A DNA stretch of 64,000 bases, from the NCBI GenBank assembly GCA_037951105.1, contig JBAMJV010003339.1:49035-113034 (forward strand). The letters run 5' to 3'. Position 1 is the stretch's first letter. Each line of letters begins with the position of its first letter. Under the pieces are notes generated by a model. It saw nothing but the letters and a program-made list of their open reading frames with translations. It did not search any database and was not told where the DNA came from. Positions 1 to 10,339 of the stretch are shown one piece after another. The position numbers were made by a program, and so were the translations under genes. This stretch comes from Echinarachnius parma (lineage: Eukaryota; Echinodermata; Echinoidea; Clypeasteroida; Echinarachniidae).

Positions 1-1112
1 TGCGTGTGGATTGACACCATGCTTCCAACTCACGGACAGTTTGTGATATATTGCTCTCTGTTGTTGACGTTCGGCTTTCGGCTATCGTCAGGTCATCAAC
101 ATATTTCCACCTGGATGTAGTTGATTCATCTAATGCGTCGTTTACTATGGCCAGGAAAAGGATTGGTCCCAGGCGTATACCTTGTGGAACACCTGCATTC
201 GTCATCACTGGTTCCGAAAGTTTGCCACGGTATCTAACTTGCTGCGTCCGCTCTGAGAGGAAGCTGGACAACCAAGGTATGAGTTCTGGTCTGGCTCCAA
301 GTGCGTATATCTTCTCGATGGCAATGTTGTGGTCAACCAAGTCAAATGCCTTGGAAAAATCTGTCATCACCACCGTTGATGTATATCCTGTCTTGTCAGC
401 ATGTGAATATAGATATTCCAGTAGGTCTACCAGGTAATGAGAGGTTGACATACCCGGCCGATTTCCATACTGATGGTGATCAATGTTTCCACTGATATCA
501 GCGAGTAGCATCTTGCAAACAAAGAGTTCGGCAAGTTTCGCGAAATGACTGGTAAGTGCAATTGGTCTCAGTTTGTCAATTGTGGGAGGAGATGTTTTAG
601 GTATTGGAACTATGGTGGACATTTTCCATTGATGAGGAACGATCCCTTGGTCAAGAGAAGCATTGATTATGTCACAAATTGGAGTTGTAAGTTCATGTGC
701 GAACTCGCGAATTAAGCAACTGGATATGCCATCAGGCCCGCAGCTCTTACCAACTTTGGTTTTTCGAAGTTCATGGTAGACCTGCCAAAGATGTACCTTC
801 GGAGCACTGGCTTCTCTCAGCGGCAAGTATGCAGGGAGACTTGATTGACTAAGTGGTGGTATATCTTCCGCGACTTTCACAAGATGGGTGTTAATTGCAT
901 TGACAACTTCGATGTGGTCATCCTCATCAACCCCTGGGACATCTATCTGCAATTCGGTTGATTTGTTTGAAGTCATTAGTTTGATGTACCGGTACCATGA
1001 ACTTGGATTTTCTTGTTTTAATCGATGGACGCGATTGTGATGAAATTCAATTTTGGCCTGTTCAATTTCTCTTTGGATCTGGTTTCGTATTTTTGTCCAA
1101 TCTGGAGATCCC
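1..1112 (-). CDS. CR1/Jockey-superfamily LINE reverse transcriptase, partial, open frame
   Basis: Reading the minus strand from about 1112 to the left edge gives roughly 370 codons without a stop. The product would be the reverse transcriptase of a non-LTR retrotransposon, copying element RNA at the target site. In order I see the finger region (GKSCGPDGISSCLIREFA), motif 2 (IVPIPK followed by KLRPIALTS), motif A (TDFSKAFDLVDH), motif B (GVPQGIRLGPILFL) and the catalytic motif C YVDD. The frame runs off the window, so the C-terminus is not visible. The 5' side is truncated: at about 1113 it abuts a Tx1-like LINE on the same strand. The clean frame contrasts with the broken neighbours and points to a younger insertion. 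Clade placement within CR1/L2/Jockey is by motif style only. Confidence 0.85.
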
Positions 1113-1115
1113 AAG

Positions 1116-1787
1116 TTAAAAAGTCGATTTTAAATCAATTAACATTCCTATATATCCCGAAACTGTTAATCTAATTTCAAATGTTCGAATATCTACTTGA
1201 ATAAAGTCACTCATAGCTTTACCATCTTTCCATTGAAGAGGCAATGCACCAAAAATATTATGAATCTGTAATAATCCTTCTCCTTTTATTCCCAAGCCTA
1301 AAAAGTGAGCAACAGATCTCAAACTACCATTCAGCATAACAGACACCTTGCTTATACCTCGTTGTAATAAATCTTTATCAAAAATCATTCTATTTCTTAA
1401 GCACACATGTCTATTATTAAAAACAATGGGATTACTTTTTTCATTTTCAAAGTGTCTACAATTTTCTATATCTTGCCAAACTTTCAAAATGTCTACATAA
1501 AAGGGCGGAACTTCTTTTAAATCCATCTTATGAATATCATAGTCACATAAAAACACAAACCTTCCTCCTACTGATCTACAGCAATAATCAAAATAAACTT
1601 TCCATCCTGAATGCTTATCCCCACACAAAAGACGTTTAAGCCACATTATTCGTTGAGTTTTTACAAAAATTTCAAAATTATTCATTCTAAGTCCTCCAAA
1701 TTCATAATTCTGATACAAAATTTGTCTCTTAATTCGATCCTTACAATTCCACAAAAAAATCAAATGAGAGTTTATCAACTTCCTCAT
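1116..1787 (-). pseudogene. Tx1-like LINE post-RT region
   Basis: The frame of 223 residues starts with MRKLINSHLIFLWNCKDRIKR and contains YQNYEFGGLRMNNFE, a pattern found after the RT thumb in L1/Tx1 ORF2 proteins (the 'FLW.GK..RIK...L....GGL..P' block). It continues the RT of the same copy after a frameshift. It ends within IGMLIDLKS at the junction with the CR1-like element. In copy B the sequence goes on past this point (39581-39844), which shows that copy A was cut here. Confidence 0.75.
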
Positions 1788-3222
1788 AAACCCACCGAGG
1801 TACCGAAATTAAAGAAGAAACCAAATTTAATTTTGGAAGTGCATGCATTTTTAATAACTGAATTTTTCCCATCATTGTTAAATCCCTTTGCTTCCACCAC
1901 CCTAATAAACGTTTTATCTTACTTAAAACTTCTTTATAATTCAAAACATCTTTCCGTATTTTATTACGTGTATAATACACACCTAAAATCTTTATTTCAT
2001 GAACTAAATTTCCAAAAGTGGGTTCTCCTGGTATTTCAGTATCACATCCCATCCCAAAAAAAATAGTTTTTTCCTTATTAACCTTAAGTCCAGTAATTTT
2101 CTCAAAATCTTCAAAAATCTTGTGTAATCTTTTTATCGATTTTAAATCTTTAACAAATATTGTAATATCATCGGCATACATTACTTGTTTAACTTCATGA
2201 TCCCCAAATTTAATTCCTTGAAAATTAACATCTTTCCTAATAACAAGAGCCAAAGTTTCAATGGCTATCAAAAATAAATAGGGCGAGAGAGGATCCCCTT
2301 GCCTCACCCCTCTCAAAATATCAAAATAACCCGTTGAATGCCCGCCATTCATTACACAACTACTTATATCTTTATATAACATATGAACCCAATTGCAGAA
2401 GGATTCCCCAAATCCAAATAATTTCAAAACATTAAATAAATACCTATGTGAAATAGAATCAAATGCCTTCTCAAAATCAACGGCGCCTAAATAATCATCA
2501 GATCTATTCAATGAATAAAATACCATATCATCTATTAAACGTACTGCCTCTCCTATATTTCTATTTTTAATATATCCAACTTGATCATAATGGATTATTT
2601 CACCAAGTACTTCTTTCATTCTCTTTGCCAAAACTTTCGAGACAATCTTATAGTCCACATTTAAAAGTGTTATTGGTCTATAATTTTTTACAAACAAAAC
2701 ATCTTTTCCTTCCATCTCAATCAATGTTATGACCCCTTGTTTTTGAGAAGTTGACAATTCCCCTCTATCAAAAGCTTCATTAAATGCCTCTACCACCATG
2801 TCTCCCAAAACTGGCCAAAAAGTGCAATAAAATCCTACAGTAAAACCATCATTACCCGGTGATTTATTTAATTTTATTTCCTTCAAATCATTTTGGCATT
2901 CTTCTTTCACCATTTTATCTTCACATAATTCCTGACTATCTGTACTTAATTTAGGTATATCCTTTAAAAATACAGTACGACTTCCATCTAATAATTCTAT
3001 ATCCTTTAATGAATACAAATTTTTATGAAATATTTTAATCACATCTAATATACCATTTTTGTCTTGTATAATGTTATCCTCTTCATTATAAATCTCTCTA
3101 ATTACACTTTTTCTCTTATTAGTTTTTAAAAGCTGTTCAAAATACTGCATATTTGTTTCTCCCTCTTCAAACCATGCTGCACGGGATCTCACCCTTACCC
3201 CTTGATTTTTTATAACACTCAT
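1741..3222 (-). CDS. Tx1/L1-like reverse transcriptase core, open frame in a decayed LINE
   Basis: A 493-residue open frame carries a full RT core. Visible blocks are LNKSPGNDGFTVGFY (finger), NYRPITLLNVDYKIVSK, motif A VDFEKAFDS, motif B LRGVRQGDPLSPYLFL, the catalytic motif C MYADD, then GLKVNKEKT and the thumb. RGVRQGDPLSP with YADD is typical of L1/Tx1 rather than CR1 elements. The frame ends at 1741 in a T-rich run, and the coding sense continues in another frame from 1787, so one frameshift truncates it. The apparent start is only the first start-like codon after the upstream frameshift. In a whole element this would be part of one ORF2 with the endonuclease. Confidence 0.85.
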   Translation of the reverse strand: MSVIKNQGVRVRSRAAWFEEGETNMQYFEQLLKTNKRKSVIREIYNEEDNIIQDKNGILDVIKIFHKNLYSLKDIELLDGSRTVFLKDIPKLSTDSQELCEDKMVKEECQNDLKEIKLNKSPGNDGFTVGFYCTFWPVLGDMVVEAFNEAFDRGELSTSQKQGVITLIEMEGKDVLFVKNYRPITLLNVDYKIVSKVLAKRMKEVLGEIIHYDQVGYIKNRNIGEAVRLIDDMVFYSLNRSDDYLGAVDFEKAFDSISHRYLFNVLKLFGFGESFCNWVHMLYKDISSCVMNGGHSTGYFDILRGVRQGDPLSPYLFLIAIETLALVIRKDVNFQGIKFGDHEVKQVMYADDITIFVKDLKSIKRLHKIFEDFEKITGLKVNKEKTIFFGMGCDTEIPGEPTFGNLVHEIKILGVYYTRNKIRKDVLNYKEVLSKIKRLLGWWKQRDLTMMGKIQLLKMHALPKLNLVSSLISVPRWVYEEVDKLSFDFFVEL

Positions 3223-3508
3223 ATAAATTCTTTAACTGCATTCGTTTCTCCTCAATTTGTTCACTAATAATTTGTAAAGGTGTATTTACTAATTGTTCTT
3301 CTAAATCTTCCACTTCTTTTTCTACTTTTTCAATCTTTTCTCTTCTTGTATTAGCTTTTCCAGAAGAGTATCTTATTGTATATTCCCTCATCTTCATTTT
3401 AATGAAATCCCAAAATATAACTTTATTCCCAATTTGCGGACACCATTCCTTATCCAAATTCAAAATTTCACCTGTCAATCCCTCAACAAATTCCTTGTCC
3501 AAACACAA
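3167..3508 (-). pseudogene. LINE ORF2 endonuclease-RT linker, charged coiled-coil region
   Basis: The frame of 113 residues is rich in Glu and Lys and includes a probable coiled coil (REKIEKVEKEVEDLEEQLV). It ends just upstream of, and overlaps in another frame, the reverse transcriptase frame, so one frameshift near 3167-3222 separates them. The position matches the variable linker between endonuclease and RT in L1/Tx1 ORF2. It has no catalytic motif. Confidence 0.6.
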
Positions 3509-3642
3509 ACTATTATTAAATTCCCAATATATGATTTACCATAACACAATTTATCTACCAGATGCCTAATTTTAATCCTAATGCCAGAGTGGTCAGGTGT
3601 AATTGATATCAAATTATCACTTACACTTACTAATTTTTCAAA

Positions 3643-3840
3643 TTAGGATGATATGAACCAATAGTCCAATCTACTTTGAACTACTGGCCATTTCTGTCTA
3701 AAAGTAAAGTGTCTTTCTTGAGGATTTCGTTTTCTCCATATATCTATCAAATCATATTTAGATAGGAAATTCACCAATAAATCACGAAACTTTACTTTAA
3801 AAACAGTATTAGATCTCAGATGATCCAATTCAAAATTCAT
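3643..3840 (-). pseudogene. LINE endonuclease C-terminal fragment
   Basis: This 65-residue frame has the pattern LIDIWRKRNP...HFTFRQ...SRLDYWFISS. The SRLDY-F-IS block is the conserved C-terminal region of LINE endonucleases, and FTF is the usual preceding strand. It lies between the N-terminal endonuclease block and the reverse transcriptase of the same copy, in the expected order, but is separated from both by frame breaks. Confidence 0.75.
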
Positions 3841-4129
3841 TTTAGTATTAAAATCTCCTAATAAAATAATATAATCTCGAACTTCTAATTAAAACATGAC
3901 CTTAACTACCTTCACCAAAAATTCAACTTGCATCTTTTCTTTATCTTTTGTAGGAAAATAAACATTACCTAACAGTACTTTTACTCCTTGAACTTCTCCT
4001 TTTTAAAAATATGTATCTTCCCTCTCTATCTATTATCGTTTGTTCTATCTTAAAGCCAAAACTCTGAGTAACCAAAACTAAAACTCCTTTTCTGTGAGTT
4101 GTCCCATGACTAAAAATCATTGGCCCTCT

Positions 4130-4324
4130 TCAATCTAACTTCCAATTTTCTTCAACGTCACGAGTACTATACGTTTCTTGCAAAAAGATGATATTACTTC
4201 CTTTACTTTTACACCATTCTAATACATTCCTCCTCTTAACTTTATCTCTAAGACCTCTTACATTTAATGATCCAAAGGTCAAATTGGAGTTCATTTTAAC
4301 TAACTCGACCATAGGCATTAACAA
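4130..4324 (-). pseudogene. LINE endonuclease N-terminal fragment (EEP fold)
   Basis: The 64-residue frame contains LTFGSLNVRGLRDKVKR and, about 20 residues on, IIFLQET. These are the first two conserved blocks of apurinic-like endonucleases of the exonuclease-endonuclease-phosphatase family, with the catalytic Asn and Glu present. In intact LINEs this domain nicks the target DNA to prime reverse transcription. The frame stops at 4130; the middle of the domain (about 4129-3841) is scattered over frames with several stops, so the enzyme is dead here. Confidence 0.75.
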
Positions 4325-5322
4325 AGAAAATGACAGCCCTATATATTCTTCCTATAACACTGCAACATAGCACAAATAATATACAAATATGAGCAGAAAA
4401 CGGAACCCACATCATCACACCACACATACACACACACCCTACAGAACACCACTGACCCAACCCGAGGAACTGAGATAAAATAATGTAATCTTAAAGTAAT
4501 CTGCCAAGCTCCCAAAGCTCCCCTCGCCATACAAAACAAATATCTTTAAAAAACAACAACTAAATAACAGGCTTTCCAGAACAGTCCCTACATGCCTAAA
4601 CATAGAAATGCATAACAGCATAAGCGAATTCAAAATCCTTTTCCCTAAAGAGGTAATTAAAAAAACAAAAAAAAAATTGACCGTATTTACTCAACTCGTT
4701 CCTACCATTACACAAATATTATACCAATGAATGAAGGTACATTATATTCTTTACATAACTTAGCATAACAACCATGTTACTTGTCAAGATTGCATTAATT
4801 AGTTATATCATCACCTGTGTAAATTCTAACCATACTCGTTTTTGATACTATGTTGTTGCATGTTCTTTAGTTACAACAGTGTACCTCAATAACACAAGCC
4901 CTCTATCCTTCACCTAGAGCTATTAGCGTAATCAATGCATAAAGCGACTGCCCTGTGGTTTATATAACAAAGCTCTTACCAATCAACCTAATCATTCCAT
5001 GACCCAATTCTCTAAAGACAGCCCTTTAACCTCCAAACCAAATAAGTCTAGCTTATAATGAGCTTCAATGAATATTGCGTCATGTAGCTCCTAAACCATA
5101 CAATGAAGGTTTACACAATACCAATCTCTATTTTTGGCACGTCCAACACAAGCATTTCAAAGCCTATCAAATTTAAAGGCATTATCCGTCCCCATAATAT
5201 TCAACATCCAACCACATCACCTGGTTGGAGGCCAAAGCCTCGTTTTGGGCCTCATCGACCCATATATTTATCCAAAGGTCTCTTGTTAAGCTTCCAAATC
5301 CCTCGCCTGTGTTGCTGGGTAG
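4325..5322. other. AT-rich DNA without recognisable gene
   Basis: Upstream of the LINE endonuclease there is about 1 kb of AT-rich sequence. I find no coding pattern, RNA gene or clear repeat. It could hold the decayed 5' region of the LINE, but no ORF1 motif is visible. Confidence 0.5.
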
Positions 5323-5389
5323 ATTGTGTATTACCCATCATTAAACCCGAGTTATTCAATTAGTCAACTCTTTAAAACAATTCACGTGT

Positions 5390-5493
5390 CAGGCGCAGCG
5401 GTACGTTCGGAAAACACAATGCCTTGGGGCGGCGAGCATTGTTCACAAACAATGCTCGCCACCCCAAAGCACCATTATGCTCTCCGAACACTC
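5390..5493. mobile_element. GTTCGG hairpin, degenerate hAT-like MITE copy 1
   Basis: The inner arms GGCGAGCATTGTT and AACAATGCTCGCC form a hairpin inside a wider inverted repeat from 'cgttcggaaaacacaatgc' to 'gctctccgaacactc'. The same core occurs at 6018, 18498 and 62325. The 18498 copy has proven hAT-type target duplications. Here the outer ends (CAGGCGC...) are eroded. Confidence 0.6.
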
Positions 5494-6017
5494 TTTTAAC
5501 ATCTCATCTCATGCAATAAGCATTCAATCCTTTACAGAGACAACAGCTAATCTTTTGGACTTATACAAAACGAACCATCCACAAAAACATTCTTTCTATT
5601 CCACGTAATCCTCAATGCCTATTAAATATTCAAGGCGTCTATTCCCATACTTACAAAACCTTTGACATCCAAACAAGATATTCTACCCAAGACATGTTTT
5701 TCAATGTACTAATCTTTTCAACAACCCATGTTTGTATTTAACAGGTCATCTATCAAGCCCCCTGAATCCATCGCTTTGTGTTACTGGTTCGAATTGTACA
5801 TTATACACATCAGCGCATTTTTACAATCCAACTAATTCATGTGGCCAAATTCAATTAGTGTTTGTCATCTATATACATAAAAACAACATGTACTTATACA
5901 TGTGATAACACAAAACCACACACATACCCTTACGTGGCAAATTCAATATAATTGTGTATTACACATCATTAAACCAGAGTTATTCAATTAATCAACACTT
6001 TAAAACAGTTCACGTGT

Positions 6018-6119
6018 CAGGCGCGGCGCTACGTTCGGAAAACACAATGCATTGGGGCGGCGAGCATTGTTCATAAACAATGCTCGCCACCCCAATGCAC
6101 CCTGCCCTCCGAACACTCG
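6018..6119. mobile_element. GTTCGG hairpin, degenerate hAT-like MITE copy 2
   Basis: Same hairpin as at 5390, carried in the second duplicated block. It has GGCGGCGAGCATTGTT and AACAATGCTCGCCACC arms and a CATTGGGG/CCCCAATG stem that is better preserved than in the first copy. Confidence 0.6.
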
Positions 6120-6279
6120 TTTAACATCTCATCTTATGCAATAAGCATTCAAGTCTTCACAGAGACAACAGCTTATCTTTGGACTTGGTATACAAAAAGA
6201 ACCATCCACAAAAACATTCTTTCTATTTCACATAATCTTCAATGCCTGTGCAATATTCAAGGCGTATATTCCAATACTA

Positions 6280-6281
<2 letters not shown>

Positions 6282-6318
<37 letters not shown>

Positions 6319-6340
6319 CCACCCACACACACACACACAC
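6282..6340. repeat. (CA)n microsatellite
   Basis: An alternating A/C run of about 59 bp with a short 'gcacccaccc' interruption near the middle. Confidence 0.95.
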
Positions 6341-6726
6341 TTTTTTATTTATTTTTTAAAGTGATTTGTATTCCTCCAAATATAACATTTACATGTTTTG
6401 AATATACATACTAAACAAAATATACATATACAATTATAATGAACGAAAATAGAAATGGTTATCTTACATACATAAACAAATACAAATCAACTGTATATTC
6501 AATTTCCTGACTTCATGGAATAAACATAATGGAGGTTATGAAACTAAAAATAAAAGCAACTAAAACATGCTCCTTTACCCCCCCCCCCCCCCCCCAATTT
6601 ATCCCAAGAAAAAAAACCCATCCCCACCCAACCACTGATCACGCCACAGTCACACACATACCTCAGACACCCATTCCAGTATATCTGCTCGTTTTGATTT
6701 CAACCTCAAGAGTAATTAATTAACAA
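6341..6726. other. AT-rich DNA with an 18-bp C run
   Basis: No gene is visible. An uninterrupted run of 18 C lies at 6578-6595. The rest is simple AT-rich sequence up to the MITE target site. Confidence 0.6.
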
Positions 6727-6728
6727 TA

Positions 6729-7248
6729 CAGGGTGGCCCAAAAAAAACGGAACGGGGCACTTCCCAAAATATAGTAACAAATGTATTATGTCCATCGGAT
6801 AGAGTGTCTTTTCAAATGAACAACGATACCAAGAACAGTCAATTTGGTCGTGTAGTTTTTGTTTTAGGGCGCTGTGAGTGACACCATGTCAGGTTCTCTT
6901 TTTTGTCAATTTGTATTGAGCCAGCGCTTGATGAATTGCACGAACCGCCGTTCATAGCGTTCGAGTATCGCGCACTATTGTTAGTGTGCACTCAGCCGTG
7001 TGCCGAGAGAATGGGCATGGTATTACGGGCAAGGAGTGCGGTTAAACTGGCATTCACTAGGTCGAAATCGACATAAATCGGCACCTGACAAGGTCTCACT
7101 CACAGCGTTCTTAAACAAAAACGACCTGACCAAAATTACTGTTCTTGGTATCGTTTTTCATTGGAAAAGACACCCTATCCGACGAACATAAACATTGTGG
7201 TATTATATTTTGGGAAGTGCCCCGTTCCGTTTTTTTTGGGCCACCCTG
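6729..7248. mobile_element. Mariner-type palindromic MITE, 520 bp, TA target duplication
   Basis: The element starts with CAGGGTGGCCCAAAA and ends with its reverse complement. The terminal arms match perfectly for about 45 bp and imperfectly for about 200 bp ('tcttggtatcgtt', 'gcgctgtgagtgac'), so most of the element can fold back. A TA dinucleotide flanks both sides (6727-6728, 7249-7250), as in Tc1/mariner insertions. There is no transposase frame. The ends resemble those of the MITE at 42048 (CASSGTGKCCCARAAAAA), so related transposases probably moved both. Confidence 0.88.
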
Positions 7249-7259
7249 TATAGAAAGCT

Positions 7260-7763
7260 GTCACATTCAACTAAAGAGAGTAGAGACCCATTACCTTAAT
7301 AATAATTAACAAATTCCCTATTATTCTAACAAAATTAAATTAATCATATTACATATATTTTATGGTGTTCCCACTTTTGTAAGTGAACTCCTAATTTACC
7401 CTTTTTAATAGCCACTTTTTTTTCTTCTTCATAATCCAAAATAATTTTCTGTACAGAAGGAAGTACACCTTTTGTTCTAAAAGAATAAATAGTATGTTTT
7501 AACAAAAAAATAATAGAGTTACAATACTTAACTCTATGCGATCTACCTGCCAGTCCTACAAAAAATATTTTCCAATCAACGTTCTTAATTTCAATCAAAT
7601 CAAAATATTCTATTATATTATCTAACCCAAACCTTTGTACGTATAAGCATTTAAAAAATAAATGTGAATATGTCTCACTCTCATTTTTACAGAAAGAGCA
7701 TGAATTATCAATAACAAATCCAAACCTAAATAAATTTACTTTTGTATATAATGCCCTATGCAA
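7260..7763 (-). pseudogene. Tx1/L1-like LINE ORF2 C-terminal end
   Basis: The 139-residue frame (7763-7344) reads HRALYTKVNLFRFGFVIDN then CSFCKNESETYSHLFFKC. The C-x2-C-x7-H-x4-C spacing is the CCHC knuckle at the end of L1/Tx1 ORF2 proteins, a nucleic-acid-binding motif needed for retrotransposition. It is a separate 5'-truncated copy, because it lies upstream of the copy A endonuclease on the same strand. It supplies the C-terminal part missing from copies A and B. About 80 bp of AT-rich 3' tail remain before the MITE. Confidence 0.75.
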
Positions 7764-7768
7764 TAATT

Positions 7769-7860
7769 AGGTTATACGTATATCATACGTATAACCTATT
7801 GATTTCGTTCGACGATTTATTTATTTATTTATTAATGTTATACATATACATATGTATAAC
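7769..7860. repeat. Two consecutive perfect hairpins
   Basis: The 29-bp sequence at 7769-7797 has 13-bp perfect arms (AGGTTATACGTAT) around ATC. At 7837-7860 a second hairpin has 11-bp arms (GTTATACATAT). Each is followed by nearly the same words, 'ataacc(t)tattgatttcgt', so the hairpin unit appears duplicated about 65 bp apart. Confidence 0.8.
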
Positions 7861-9628
7861 CTTATTGATTTCGTCAAGATTTTTATTTATTCTTCTTCTT
7901 CCTAATTTTGTGCGTCGCATATCTCAAGATCAGATGAATCAATTGTCATGAATATTCACATGATGATAGATCATGATCTAACTTGGATCTGCTAACCTTT
8001 TCAGTGACGTCACATCACTATGACGTCATCAGGACGCCATTTTGTAAAATATCATTAATCATCATATCTCAGTCATGCATCATCAATTCAAATTCAAATT
8101 TCACATAAATATTAATCGGGTCAATCGTCATCTTTTAAGCTCATGCACATACGCTTACACTCGAAGACGCGCGCGTACGCGTCCGTCAAATGAAAAAAAA
8201 ATGCTCAAAACCCTAACCCAAGTAATTTACTATATGTTTCAGGCGTATTTGCGCGCGTAACGCGAATGAATAAAAATATTGTTGTTTTTTTCACATGTTT
8301 TGCATTTCTTATACATCCCTCAACACACCCTATAAATTTGAGTCATTGTTGACTCATAATAACGGAGTACGCGCGCGTCAAAGTCAAAATTACGCGCGCA
8401 TGCAAAATGGCAAAATATGGTAAAAACATCCTTTTTGTATTCGGCAATAACTGTTTTTTTAAGTCAACAAACACCCAATTTTCTTTTAGTATTCGGATAG
8501 ATTATGAGTTGTAGATACAAATGCATACCTCATTTATGCCGAGTAAATGTTATAAAATCATCGTATTGACGGTTAAAGTTGAAAATGCGAATTTTACTCA
8601 ATTTCAATCAATGTTGAAATCGATCACAGTGTACTTTTGACCATATCTCACTTATTCTCCATACATTTTCTTCCAAATTTTGATATATCGTAGCTGATGT
8701 CCTGCTCTATTCGCAATCTATTCACACCATTTAGTTTGGTTCACTGGATCCTGATGAATTATTTGATTGGAAATGAGAGTCCAAATCTGTTAAAAATTGA
8801 GGGTTAGCTAAAACGTATGCTTTCGACCTATAACTGCTGAAAGAATTATGCTACCAATGTGAAACTTCACATGTATATAGGGACTTGCAAGCCCAACATT
8901 TCATAAGTTAACACCAAACTGCGAAAATGCATATTTAATCGTCATATTTACCGTCAAAGGTCAAATAAATCAAGCATGAATAACCACGTACGTCGTGGAC
9001 ATGAAATTCAGCACACATGTAGGTTATAATGAAAGGAACAATTTTCATAAGATAAGATCGGATTATAAAAATGGCGTTAAGGATATGTAAATTAGGTTCA
9101 AAGGTCAAATAATTCACTGTTACAATGACAAATGCAGTGTGCAATCACTGATGTATCTTTCCCGATTTCCCATTTTCGTTAAGAGATATAATGTTGGTCT
9201 CGCGGTATAATTTGTGACATAAGATCAAAGGGTCGTGGGTTCGAATCCAAGGCAATATGTTTTAACTTTCTTCTACAGGGAATAGAATCTCTAAGTAACC
9301 GCCCGGACACACTCCGCTCTAGCAGAGAGAAGTACTGGATAAGACGTCTCTGCACCATTCATCCCCGTGGTCTTAACATCCAAGAAGGCAGTGATTAATC
9401 TTTGCTTCTCTCCCCTTCATTGTCTGCACCACCATGTGTTTTGTTTTCACCCCCATATCAATACTTTACTTTGTTCCACATACTATTTATGTTCTTATTT
9501 CCCATTTTATATCCCCTATATATTCATTTTAGTTTTCTTTGAGATTACATTATTTACACTGTCTCCTCACAATACACTGTCACTATTCATACACATAATT
9601 ATGTTTGTTTATTATTAGGGAAGAAGAT
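7861..9628. other. AT-rich DNA without genes, one B-box-like site
   Basis: About 1.8 kb with no supported gene. 'tgacgtcacatcactatgacgtcat' near 8000 holds two TGACGTCA-type (CRE-like) sites. A GGGTTCGAATCC word near 9236 matches the RNA polymerase III B box, but no A box sits at the right distance. It may be a tRNA-derived SINE scrap. Confidence 0.5.
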
Positions 9629-10300
9629 ACAATTCTGTTAATATGATCGGCGAAGAGCGGCGAATGCCATTGTGTTGGCAAATTAATCCCCTCCAGATGG
9701 TGGAGGATTAGCCAGAAATGCATATGAAAAGAGGTTCTTGCATATGAATAGACACAAGTCTTTTCAGCTCTTTATTCAATCGTCCGGACGAGTAACTATC
9801 TCCTAACAAATGGTTACTTTGTTCCGTCATCCATCTTCGTTCCGACAGATTAGCTCACGAATTCTAAGCTTGATATCTGTGTTTTTGTTCGAACGTGCGA
9901 CATCGTCGGGACGAATTCCTATTCAAAGAAGTGAGATCAATAGTTAGCGATCATACTGCTTGCGGTTAGCTAGTAATCCTTTTCCAACCTTTGTTCACTC
10001 GTCGCTCATCGTTCCAAAACATCTGGTCTTGTTGCGGTACATTTACTTTGAAATGTTATGTCATTGTTCAAAGGTTCCAGATCGTCTCAAGGAATTTCTT
10101 TTGAAATAGGTACAGTCCGTTCATTTGTTATTATTCCGCTTATCATCAGTATGTAATCTTGTCCCACTGTTTGTTGATACGTCGCTCTTCGTTGTGACAA
10201 TGTAATTGATACATCTTGTGTTGGTGCGGTAAAATTCGCTTTGAACTGTGTATATTGCCAAAAAGCTACGCATGATCCAGACGAAAATACAATCAATGAA
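9629..10300. repeat. TCGTC-motif block with a 35-bp terminal word (left member)
   Basis: The block starts with a 35-bp sequence (ACAATTCTGTTAATATGATC followed by a GC-rich 15-mer) that recurs exactly, inverted, at 38804-38838. Inside are scattered TCGTCCGGACGA-like palindromes (for example 9778 and 9903) and imperfect variants such as TTCGTTCCGACA. The right-hand block shares these motifs. This looks like one end, with subterminal repeats, of a DNA transposon family. No transposase is present. Confidence 0.65.
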
Positions 10301-10339
10301 GGATTAATTGTTTACCTCTCAAAACTTCTTTTCCATGCG

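Larger units (their letters stand above)
1113..4324 (-). mobile_element. Tx1/L1-like LINE, copy A (ORF2 remnant)
   Basis: A non-LTR retrotransposon ORF2 lies on the minus strand as endonuclease pieces (4324-4130, 3840-3643), a charged linker (3508-3167), reverse transcriptase (3222-1741) and a post-RT segment (1787-1116). The order matches L1/Tx1 elements. The endonuclease is broken by stops and frameshifts, while the RT core is open. The 3' end is missing because a CR1-like element starts at about 1113. A second copy at 39581-43072 is close enough to align by eye, which defines element boundaries and insertions in both. No ORF1 is recognisable upstream. Confidence 0.85.
5323..6287. repeat. 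Direct duplication, two ~350-bp copies about 628 bp apart
   Basis: The blocks 5323-5690 and 5953-6287 are near-identical in order and content: 'attgtgtattac..catcattaaac', 'cacgtgtcaggcgc', a GTTCGG hairpin, 'catctcat..atgcaataagcattcaa', 'gagacaacagct' and 'ccatccacaaaaacattct'. The intervening 260 bp keeps weaker similarity to the start of the unit. The blocks lie upstream of the minus-strand LINE, so they could be tandem 5'-leader monomers, but they could equally be an unrelated duplicated element. Confidence 0.75.

Noticed and set aside
51-437. Plus-strand frame of 128 codons at the left edge
   Set aside because: Antisense shadow of the reverse transcriptase on the minus strand.
9195-9262. 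tRNA gene at the GGGTTCGAATCC site
   Set aside because: No A box or cloverleaf upstream; only the B-box-like word fits.
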